5,748 nt of DNA, from the NCBI GenBank assembly GCA_964650975.1, contig CAZYWA010000513.1, positions 1 to 5,748 of the forward strand, given 5' to 3'. The notes beneath the pieces were generated by a model, which made no database searches, was not told where the DNA came from, and worked only from the letters and a program-made list of their open reading frames with translations. Below are positions 1 to 5,748 of this stretch, one piece after another. Position 1 is the stretch's first letter; each line of letters opens with the position of its first letter. Both the position numbers and the translations under genes were made by a program. This DNA comes from CAZYWA01 sp964650975 [NCBI: uncultured bacterium]. Its GTDB lineage: Bacteria > JADJOY01.

Positions 1-2825
1 CCGCGTCGGGTCGACACGAAGTCGCGAAGGCGTGCGTTGCTCGCGGCGAAGATAGCGTCGAGCACATCGAGGTCTCGACCTTCCAAGCCGGTGGGCAAGA
101 GGTCGAACTCCGCCACGTACTCTGCCTCCGGGAAGCGGCACCACTTGAGCCCGGTCGTCTCCAGCCGACCCACTCTTTCCGGCGAAGCCGGTGGGTCCGG
201 CGACGCACGCAATCTGAACGTGAGGAGGATCTGCTCGAGGTCGACATCCTTCCACGCCTTCCCGGCATCGACGATCGCCGTCACCGAGCCCCGCTGCCAG
301 GTTCTTAGGTCGCGCCAGGTCTCCGAGTACGTGTACGACTTCGGCACCACGAGGCCGACCCGACCACCGGGGCGCACCAGACCCGCCGTTCGCTCGATGA
401 AGCCGGCTGCCGATGTCTTCGCCGGTGTTGAGAGCGGCACGTTGAACCGGAGCAGGCCCCGCTCGCGACTCTCCCGGTACGCGCCATAGGGTGGGTTCCC
501 AAGGATCACGTCGAAGCCGGCCGAAGGTGCGGAGTGGGGCCGGCCGCTCTCCGCCCCGCTCCGGTCGGTAAACACATCAGGAAACGCCAGATGCCAGTGG
601 AAGAACGAGTGCTTCGTTGAGAGGCACGTCACTTCCTCGACGGTCGATGCCGGAACGGATCCCGAACCTGTAAGCATCTCGCGCATGAGCTCTTGCGTCG
701 GCGGCTCGGTATCGCTCGACTTCTTCGGCCAGAGGAAGGCAGCGCACCATGTGTCCGCCGCAAGGCGTGCTCGTCGGTACTCGGGCGACGATAGGGTCTC
801 CCGAAGCGAGATCGCCTTGGACTGGACCGTGCCGATGACGTCGTCGGCGGTACGCGCGAGGTCGTTCAACTTGGTACCGAGCATCGAGATCGGTGCGCTC
901 GCTTCTCGAGTGAGCTGGTGCAGGAACGTCTGCTGGCCCTCTCGCTCCATTGTGTTTCGTCGGCGCAGCGCGGTGACCAACGGCCGTTCGTCCTCGTCGA
1001 TGGGCTCGAAGGCCTCATCCGGGATCCCTCGGATGACCTGATCCGGCGTGGCCCCGAGCAAGCTATTCCCGCACCGGATTCGTGCATCGAGGAAGGACAA
1101 CGGCTTTCCTGGCTCGATCGTCTCTAGCCACAGGTTGACCTTGCACAGCTCCACAGCCATCGCGTTGAGGTCCACCCCGTAAAGGCAACAGCGGATCACG
1201 TCCCGGAGGGCTGTCCGCATGGCGCCTGGAGCCGGCTCGGAATCGGCGGTTCGGAGAGCGGCGAGACGCCGCGCGACCCGGTGCGCCGCGGCGATCAGGA
1301 AGTGCCCGCTACCACACGCCGGATCACAGATCTTGAGGTCGAGGATCGCGTGCTCCGGATCCTTCGCGCCACCCGCCTCGTCGAGGATGGGATCGAGCGC
1401 GCTATCGAGAAGGCAGCGGATCAGGACCGTCGGCGTGTAGTAGCTGCCCGTGGCCTTTCGTTCATGACCTGGCGTCTCGCGCAGCTCGAACGTCGTCCCG
1501 TCGTCGCTGACCACCGGCTCGAGCTCCAGCAGAGACTCGTAGAGACTGCCCAACTCCTCCGCACCGAGGTTTCGGAAGTCGACCGCGGTCAGAGATCGCT
1601 CACCGGAGTTGAAAGCGAGAGCTCGCACCGCCCCGAGGAGGTCACGGTTCGCGATCTCGGAACCGTTCAGGCTCCCCGCATCGTCCGACCAGAAAAATCC
1701 CCCCAGCGCGGGAAGCGCCATCTCAGGGCAACCGCTATCGTTCCCGAGCTTCCGAATCACCAGGCGAAGCGCCCGATAGAGATCCTGGTGCGGTCCGCCA
1801 CGCCGTCGCGACGCAAGGCGCCGCAGACGTCGGGTGGAGTAGTGCTCTTGGAAAAGATGTCGGGCCCCGGGTTGTGCCTGCGCCTCTGGCACGAGGAGCA
1901 AACCCCGATCCTCCGCGACGAACAGGAAGATCAGGCGGTACACGAATCGAAGAAGCTCGCGATAGTAGTCATGCGGCGTGATCGTGCAGGCCCGCATCGA
2001 CGCCCGAAGCGTCCCGTTTGCCGGGTGCGCCAGGAATCCTCGCCCAAGAGCCGCCAGCGCCTCCTCCACCCCCGCCCGCAGTCGATCGAGCGCTCGCGCC
2101 CCCTGGTCACGCGCGACAGTGGTCCATTCCTCCAGCCACGACTGCTCGGGCCGAGCCGGATCGCCGCGCGGCTCAACTCGGGACTGGTGGGCCACCAGCC
2201 AGAGCAGGGTGAAATCCGCGTAGGCCTCCGCGGTCATCATCCTTTCGAGATCGAACTCGAGAAACGCCTGCCGTGTCAGACTGACGTTGTCGCGAAGAAT
2301 CCGGAGTGTCAGCCCGTTCGAGACGAACCCCCAGAGGTGGTCGTCGCTTCGGTTGAGGAACTCCTGCACCAGGCTGTGCGGGCTCCATCGCGCCGCACCA
2401 GCCACGCCTTTGGTGCGGCCATCGAGGGTCGTGCGGAAACCTATGAGGTGGATTGGGGACCGGCTCCAGAGGTGAGAGATCGGATAGGCCTTGCCGTCGA
2501 TCTCGAGCCCACGCGCCGGTGTGAGACGCCCGTACCCGAGTTCCTCGAACAGCACGAGCAACCAGCGGTCGCGTGTGACCGCCGCATCCGGAGACCCGGC
2601 AGGGAGCCGGATCCGCATCTCCAAGAAACCTCTCCACGCACCAAGCGCTCGCGTCCACGACCGGCCGATCGCGTCGTGGAGCCGCACTCCGTGACCAACG
2701 TGAAAGTGCTCACTCTCGAGACCAGGGACTCCGTCGTCGCCACTAGCGATCCGACCGAGCAGCTCGGTCGGCAGAAGACCGCCCTCGGTGTGAACTGACT
2801 CGAACAGGTCTCGGCGGCGCCTCAT
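1..2825 (-). CDS. Eco57I-like N6-adenine DNA methyltransferase / type IIG-like restriction-modification protein (3' end missing)
   Basis: The frame is open from ATG at 2825 to the left edge, giving 941 residues with no stop. Family function: transfer of a methyl group from S-adenosylmethionine to adenine N6 at a specific DNA site, sometimes fused to cleavage. Visible motifs, in order: TGSYYTP (459-465, motif X region), [10 protein letters not shown] (501-510, SAM-binding motif I), [19 protein letters not shown] (550-568), CGNSLLG (585-591), [10 protein letters not shown] (743-752), NPPYGAY (777-783, catalytic motif IV), then a [13 protein letters not shown] strand-loop region. The X-I-IV order matches Eco57I/gamma-type enzymes. 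Residues 1-230 form a separate N-terminal domain with [14 protein letters not shown] (158-171), resembling the end of the nuclease-like fold of type IIG enzymes, but I see no clear E-x-K. Helical segments follow ([13 protein letters not shown], 295-307; [13 protein letters not shown], 425-437). The target-recognition end is off-window. The start is supported by the [19 protein letters not shown] opening; a GGAG lies only 2 bases upstream, so initiation signals are weak. The family call is firm; nuclease activity is unproven. Confidence 0.93.
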   Translation of the reverse strand, partial: MRRRRDLFESVHTEGGLLPTELLGRIASGDDGVPGLESEHFHVGHGVRLHDAIGRSWTRALGAWRGFLEMRIRLPAGSPDAAVTRDRWLLVLFEELGYGRLTPARGLEIDGKAYPISHLWSRSPIHLIGFRTTLDGRTKGVAGAARWSPHSLVQEFLNRSDDHLWGFVSNGLTLRILRDNVSLTRQAFLEFDLERMMTAEAYADFTLLWLVAHQSRVEPRGDPARPEQSWLEEWTTVARDQGARALDRLRAGVEEALAALGRGFLAHPANGTLRASMRACTITPHDYYRELLRFVYRLIFLFVAEDRGLLLVPEAQAQPGARHLFQEHYSTRRLRRLASRRRGGPHQDLYRALRLVIRKLGNDSGCPEMALPALGGFFWSDDAGSLNGSEIANRDLLGAVRALAFNSGERSLTAVDFRNLGAEELGSLYESLLELEPVVSDDGTTFELRETPGHERKATGSYYTPTVLIRCLLDSALDPILDEAGGAKDPEHAILDLKICDPACGSGHFLIAAAHRVARRLAALRTADSEPAPGAMRTALRDVIRCCLYGVDLNAMAVELCKVNLWLETIEPGKPLSFLDARIRCGNSLLGATPDQVIRGIPDEAFEPIDEDERPLVTALRRRNTMEREGQQTFLHQLTREASAPISMLGTKLNDLARTADDVIGTVQSKAISLRETLSSPEYRRARLAADTWCAAFLWPKKSSDTEPPTQELMREMLTGSGSVPASTVEEVTCLSTKHSFFHWHLAFPDVFTDRSGAESGRPHSAPSAGFDVILGNPPYGAYRESRERGLLRFNVPLSTPAKTSAAGFIERTAGLVRPGGRVGLVVPKSYTYSETWRDLRTWQRGSVTAIVDAGKAWKDVDLEQILLTFRLRASPDPPASPERVGRLETTGLKWCRFPEAEYVAEFDLLPTGLEGRDLDVLDAIFAASNARLRDFVSTRR

Positions 2826-2841
2826 CGCTCCACGAATCCAG

Positions 2842-3480
2842 TCACGACCTGAGTCGCGGTCTGCCCCGAAATCGGTTGCGTTGGTCGAGTGGATGGAGGG
2901 AAGGTTCTCGCGCGGCGGGGGTACCAACCGACAGACCACGGCGTTTCCTCGACAGCTCACCGAGGAGAAACCGCACGAGGATCGGGCGATGATCTACGCG
3001 CTGGTTACCAACACGACACCGGTCGCGAAACGGGTCGAGATCGCGCGTGCGATCGCCGGACATGACCACACAACTCTCGAACGCTTCGCTCAACGGAATG
3101 TCGTCGAGCACATCCTCCAGGTCGCCTCGATACGGAGCAGGCCAGGGAACCGGATTACCGACCAAGCGCACTACTGCGTCTGGTGCCTGGATCGGGTCAT
3201 CCCCTCGCGAACGAACGGTCCCAGGAACGCCAAAGTGAAGGCGGTCTGGTTCTTCCGCCATACGACGAACAACGCCTGCCTTGGACACCAGCGAGCCATC
3301 GGTGCCAACGTGTTCCTGAACCCCAAGCACCACGGCTGCTACGTGTGCATGGGTTGTGAGCAGGTCCCCGGGCGTGATCGGAGGAGCTGCCAGTGCATCG
3401 GCGTCGGGGAGACCTACTGCCATTACGCAAGGACTCAGACTCCACCGTGCGTGTAGAGATGGGTTCGGGCGCGCCTTCAC
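2842..3480 (-). CDS. Possible hypothetical protein filling the gap between genes B and D
   Basis: A 212-codon open frame starts with GTG at 3480, five bases after the stop of gene B, and ends 16 bases before the ATG of gene D. An alternative ATG at 3423 would give 193 residues. I recognise no family, and there is no signal peptide or membrane segment. The middle is acidic (GDLEDVLDDIPLSEAFES, about 119-136) and the tail is strongly basic (SRKRR near 177-181, RGRPRLRS at the end). For coding: same strand as all neighbours, near-perfect fit into the gap, and G-rich first codon positions. Against: third-position G+C in a 50-codon sample is about 68%, against about 80% in a 40-codon sample of gene B, the protein is rich in Arg and Pro, and no Shine-Dalgarno site is convincing. 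The opposite strand also has a 191-codon open frame (2881-3456) with the same codon boundaries. It could be a fast-evolving or foreign accessory gene, a decayed gene, or non-coding spacer. Confidence 0.42.
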   Translation of the reverse strand: MKARPNPSLHARWSLSPCVMAVGLPDADALAAPPITPGDLLTTHAHVAAVVLGVQEHVGTDGSLVSKAGVVRRMAEEPDRLHFGVPGTVRSRGDDPIQAPDAVVRLVGNPVPWPAPYRGDLEDVLDDIPLSEAFESCVVMSGDRTRDLDPFRDRCRVGNQRVDHRPILVRFLLGELSRKRRGLSVGTPAAREPSLHPLDQRNRFRGRPRLRS

Positions 3481-3485
3481 CTTCG

Positions 3486-4385
3486 TCAGGTTCCTGGCCT
3501 CGCCGTTCCCGGAGTCTCGCCGCGCGCAAGAATCCGGATCACCTCACCGAGCAGGCTGTCGATGTCCGGACCGAAGTTCACTTCGGCCGCAGTTGGAAGC
3601 GTCTCCAAGTCACGGATCGGAAGGTGGAGGTACCGGTCGGCGATCCTCCTTGCGGATCCCTGTAGGTGGCCCATCTGCTCCTTGAACGACTTGCCCCCGG
3701 CGCCATAGTTGCTCGCTACCTCTTCAAACGTGCGATGCCCGAATACCGGCGGCACATGGTTGAGGAGCGTCCGAACCATCGCGGCGGTAGCGTGGTAGCA
3801 ACCGGCATCGTAGGAGCGGTCGATCTCCTCGACGATCCGCACCAGGCGCGTCAGATCGAAGGTCTCGGACCTCACGCCACGCAGGGCCCCAAGACGCTCA
3901 GCACTGATCAGCGAACCTCGCTCCAGCCCCTCGTCCGCGCCCTGGTCTTCACTCGCATGGACGCGAGGCGCCAGGCGAAGATCCAGCTCTTGCCTGAGCA
4001 AGTCGGCCTGGCCTCCTACCTCCAGACGGTTGGTCCATGAGGGAGCGCGAAACTGCGCGGCCGTGCCGGAGATGAGCTGACCCGCCGCCCGCACGTACCA
4101 ACCGAACCAATCAGCCGCCGCGGCGGTAATGTCCGGAGCCGATGTGCCCGGCGGAAGTCGATCTGGCACGATCTCAAGTACCCGTGTGACCACCCAGTGC
4201 CGCGTCTCGTCGAGATCGGCGAGTATCACTCTCTCAGCGGCCTGGATCGCTGGACTCCCAGTCCCGCCCTTGGCCGCCATCTGGCTCGCCGCAGTCGAAG
4301 CAGCCTCCGACATCTGGCGCTGCCGCAGGGCCAGTTCCGTGCGGAGAAGATTCTTGACCTGATCGGAGAGCCCGAGAGCCTGCAT
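3486..4385 (-). CDS. Conserved-looking hypothetical protein, possible HEPN-like helical C-terminal domain
   Basis: A complete 299-residue soluble protein from ATG at 4385 to TGA at 3486-3488. It lies 24 bases after gene A and 5 bases before candidate gene C. The N-terminal half (1-140) is rich in Ala, Gln, Arg and Leu and looks helical, with no signal peptide or membrane span. The C-terminal part (about 178-287) looks like the conserved core: TRLVRIVEEIDRSYDAGCYH, then VRTLLNHVPPVFG (204-216), ASNYGAGGKSFKEQM (224-238), RRIADRYLHLPIRDLE (246-261), LPTAAEVNF (263-271) and LLGEVIRIL (278-286). RTLLNH (205-210) fits the R-x4-6-H pattern of HEPN ribonucleases within a helical context. That is an inference from a short, permissive motif, not a family assignment. 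I recall similar C-terminal sequences in proteins annotated only as hypothetical. Third-position G+C is about 80% in a sampled stretch, so coding is well supported. Upstream, CGGGGT about 9 bases before ATG is a weak ribosome-binding candidate. Context suggests an accessory or effector of the methyltransferase operon. Confidence 0.85.
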   Translation of the reverse strand: MQALGLSDQVKNLLRTELALRQRQMSEAASTAASQMAAKGGTGSPAIQAAERVILADLDETRHWVVTRVLEIVPDRLPPGTSAPDITAAAADWFGWYVRAAGQLISGTAAQFRAPSWTNRLEVGGQADLLRQELDLRLAPRVHASEDQGADEGLERGSLISAERLGALRGVRSETFDLTRLVRIVEEIDRSYDAGCYHATAAMVRTLLNHVPPVFGHRTFEEVASNYGAGGKSFKEQMGHLQGSARRIADRYLHLPIRDLETLPTAAEVNFGPDIDSLLGEVIRILARGETPGTARPGT

Positions 4386-4409
4386 CGGTTTGACCCCGAT
4401 GTTCAGGGC

Positions 4410-5748
4410 TCACCGTCCGCGGGCGAGGCGGGGCTGGTGAGCGACGCGGGGATCCGCGGGGGGTGGGTCGAGGAGGGTTCGGTAGGGCTCACCACTGGCG
4501 CTCGCACGCTCGAGCGCGTCGTATGTCTCAAGGATGACGCGCTTGGTGCGGTACTCACCGTGAGTCTTCTCATCGTACCTGCGAACCACCGGGAAGCTGT
4601 CCATGATGTACCCGGTGTCATCTCGACCGATGCCGTACAAGTGAAAGAACGCGGCGTCCAACTCGCAGCGCAAATTGAAGCGGCGGTCAGGATTCCAACG
4701 AAACGGTGGTCCACCGTGTCCGCAGTCGAGCGCAAATCGTTCGAGGTCCCATGCCGTATAGATCAATTCGAGCGCGCGTGGTGCAATCCACTGATCTAAC
4801 AGATTGACGCCGCCCCAGCGATTCACTGAGGCGTAGTGCTCGGGTGGGAGAATCGGAAGTTGCTTCATCGTGAAGTACTTGAGAGAAGTTCCACCAACTT
4901 TCTGGCGGGCTGCGTAATCAAGAACCATCGAGTTCATATTTGCCGCAAGGCAGAGCACACGCGGACCAACGACGGACGGCAGCATCAAGGGGAACTTGTC
5001 GCCCACTCCGACCCGAGGAATAACCGCGGAAATCACAGTACGAACGTCCGTGCTTCGGCAGATGTCGCGCCAGCCCACCAACCAATCGAAGTCCCAGCGC
5101 TCAGCGAGAGTCCTTTGAACCTCATCACTAGGCACCCAGTAGCGCGGCTCCGGCAGAAAGCAGGGATCGGCATGTTGCTCGGGCGTAAGTTCCGGGAGCT
5201 TCCCCTGGCTCCCCTGAGGCCCGCTTTGCCCAGCGTAGGTCCCGAAACGATGATCAAACTGATGAACCATCTTTGCTTCATAGAGAGGCACGTAGCGAGA
5301 TCCCGCGTTCACGAATCCATTGCCATCGCGGGTCCAACCCTTCGCATCCAGGGTCCCTCGGGTGCTGAACAAATGCGAGTCATTCGCCATATGAAACATG
5401 GTCATGAACGACACGCCCCAAGGGTTCACTGGCGGAGGGCCTTCTCGCAGGAAAATTGAGTTCAGGAGATGGATCGCCTTAGTGATCTCTGCATCCCGAC
5501 GAGTGCGGAAGACCGGCGACGTTCGGGTGTTAGGGTTCAGTATTGCGATCTCCTCAGAGGTCAGTGAAAATCGGCGGTCCGAATTCGCGAGCTCGCTCGG
5601 GCTTCGAAGAAAGAAGGCGAACTCTGCCACGGCGTCGCACGCAAAGCTGCGACCTCTCAATACCAGCAGGCAGAATTTGGTCGAGTGGTGAACACCGGGG
5701 AACAGGAAATCCTCGTTCTCGAAACCTAGGAGGCACGCGAGCGTCCCA
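4410..5748 (-). CDS. Eco57I-like DNA methyltransferase / type IIG-like protein, C-terminal target-recognition part (5' end missing)
   Basis: The frame is open from the right edge to TGA at 4410-4412, giving 445 visible residues. A TTG at 5660 could be mistaken for a start, but upstream codons continue in the family pattern (GFENEDFLFPGVHHSTKFCL, visible residues 8-27), so the true start lies beyond the window. The sequence matches my knowledge of the C-terminal half of large Eco57I-type adenine methyltransferase proteins: LTSEEIAILNPNTRT (about 62-76), PLYEAKMVHQFDHRF (154-168), GWRDICRSTDVRTVISAVIP (225-244), ARQKVGGTSLKYFTMKQLPI (280-299), YTAWDLERFALDCG (330-343), ELDAAFFHLYGIGRDD (362-377) and GEYRTKRVILETYDA (397-411). 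This half normally carries DNA target recognition. The SAM-binding and NPPY motifs must lie upstream, so activity cannot be judged here. The protein ends with a Pro/Arg-rich tail. The stop is in the same reading frame as downstream gene B, 24 bases away. Gene A shares no visible region with gene D, so whether they are paralogues is open. Confidence 0.9.
   Translation of the reverse strand, partial: GTLACLLGFENEDFLFPGVHHSTKFCLLVLRGRSFACDAVAEFAFFLRSPSELANSDRRFSLTSEEIAILNPNTRTSPVFRTRRDAEITKAIHLLNSIFLREGPPPVNPWGVSFMTMFHMANDSHLFSTRGTLDAKGWTRDGNGFVNAGSRYVPLYEAKMVHQFDHRFGTYAGQSGPQGSQGKLPELTPEQHADPCFLPEPRYWVPSDEVQRTLAERWDFDWLVGWRDICRSTDVRTVISAVIPRVGVGDKFPLMLPSVVGPRVLCLAANMNSMVLDYAARQKVGGTSLKYFTMKQLPILPPEHYASVNRWGGVNLLDQWIAPRALELIYTAWDLERFALDCGHGGPPFRWNPDRRFNLRCELDAAFFHLYGIGRDDTGYIMDSFPVVRRYDEKTHGEYRTKRVILETYDALERASASGEPYRTLLDPPPADPRVAHQPRLARGR

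Noticed and set aside
2173-2658. Minus-strand open frame of 161 codons overlapping gene D
   Set aside because: It is in a different frame from gene D, inside its N-terminal domain, and has the Arg/Pro/Gly-rich composition of an off-frame translation.
1281-2798. Plus-strand open frame of 505 codons
   Set aside because: It lies wholly inside gene D on the opposite strand with the same codon boundaries. The minus strand carries unmistakable methyltransferase motifs in order, whereas the plus translation is rich in Arg, Gln and Glu with no recognisable domain. It is open because gene D avoids TTA, CTA and TCA codons.
2881-3456. Plus-strand open frame of 191 codons with several Cys and His residues
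   Set aside because: It mirrors the codon boundaries of the minus-strand candidate gene C and resembles the mirror frames seen opposite genes A, B and D. The Cys/His spacing does not form a clear zinc ribbon, and the strand disagrees with the operon. It stays the main alternative for this interval.
3666-4040. Plus-strand open frame of 124 codons
   Set aside because: It is the mirror frame of the conserved C-terminal half of gene B, with no independent coding support.
4441-4490. G-rich stretch suggesting a structured element or terminator
   Set aside because: It encodes the Pro/Arg-rich end of gene A (DPPPADPRVAH) and shows no inverted repeat followed by a T-run in the direction of transcription.
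4836-5459. Plus-strand open frame of 207 codons
   Set aside because: It is antisense to the conserved target-recognition region of gene A with identical codon boundaries, and its translation is His/Arg-rich with no recognisable domain.
5658-5660. TTG as the start codon of gene A
   Set aside because: The frame stays open upstream to the window edge and those codons continue the family pattern (FENEDFLFPGVHHSTKFC). The protein is therefore truncated by the window rather than starting here.

Overview
The window is a G+C-rich (roughly 60-65%) stretch of bacterial DNA. It carries a compact block of genes, all on the minus strand, and it is cut at both ends. Transcription would run from right (5748) to left (1). 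No rRNA, tRNA, CRISPR array, insertion sequence or phage structural gene is visible. The composition and gene density fit a high-GC bacterium (actinobacterial, proteobacterial, planctomycete or similar), but nothing fixes the phylum.

In transcription order there are four genes. Gene A (complement of 4410 to beyond 5748) is the C-terminal 445 residues of a large Eco57I-like N6-adenine DNA methyltransferase / type IIG-like protein; its catalytic domain lies outside the window. Gene B (complement 3486-4385) is a complete 299-residue protein of no firmly recognised family. Its C-terminal half looks conserved and is compatible with a HEPN-like helical domain. Gene C (complement 2842-3480) is a possible 212-residue hypothetical gene that fills the gap almost exactly but has weak coding evidence. 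Gene D (complement of 1-2825) is the first 941 residues of a second large Eco57I-like methyltransferase, with motifs [17 protein letters not shown] and NPPY in order, running off the left edge.

The gaps between genes are 24, 5 and 16 bases, so the block reads as one operon. Two large adenine methyltransferase-type proteins flanking a small helical protein is the layout of a restriction-modification or related anti-phage island (type IIG-like, or a DISARM- or BREX-like multi-gene system). My working model is that A and/or D recognise and methylate, and perhaps cut, DNA, while B (and C, if real) are accessory or effector proteins. The genes that would name the system, such as a helicase, DrmA/DrmB, a PLD nuclease or PglZ, are not in view, so the system type remains open. 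Several long plus-strand open frames, including one of 505 codons, are mirror frames of the minus-strand genes and are not counted as genes.
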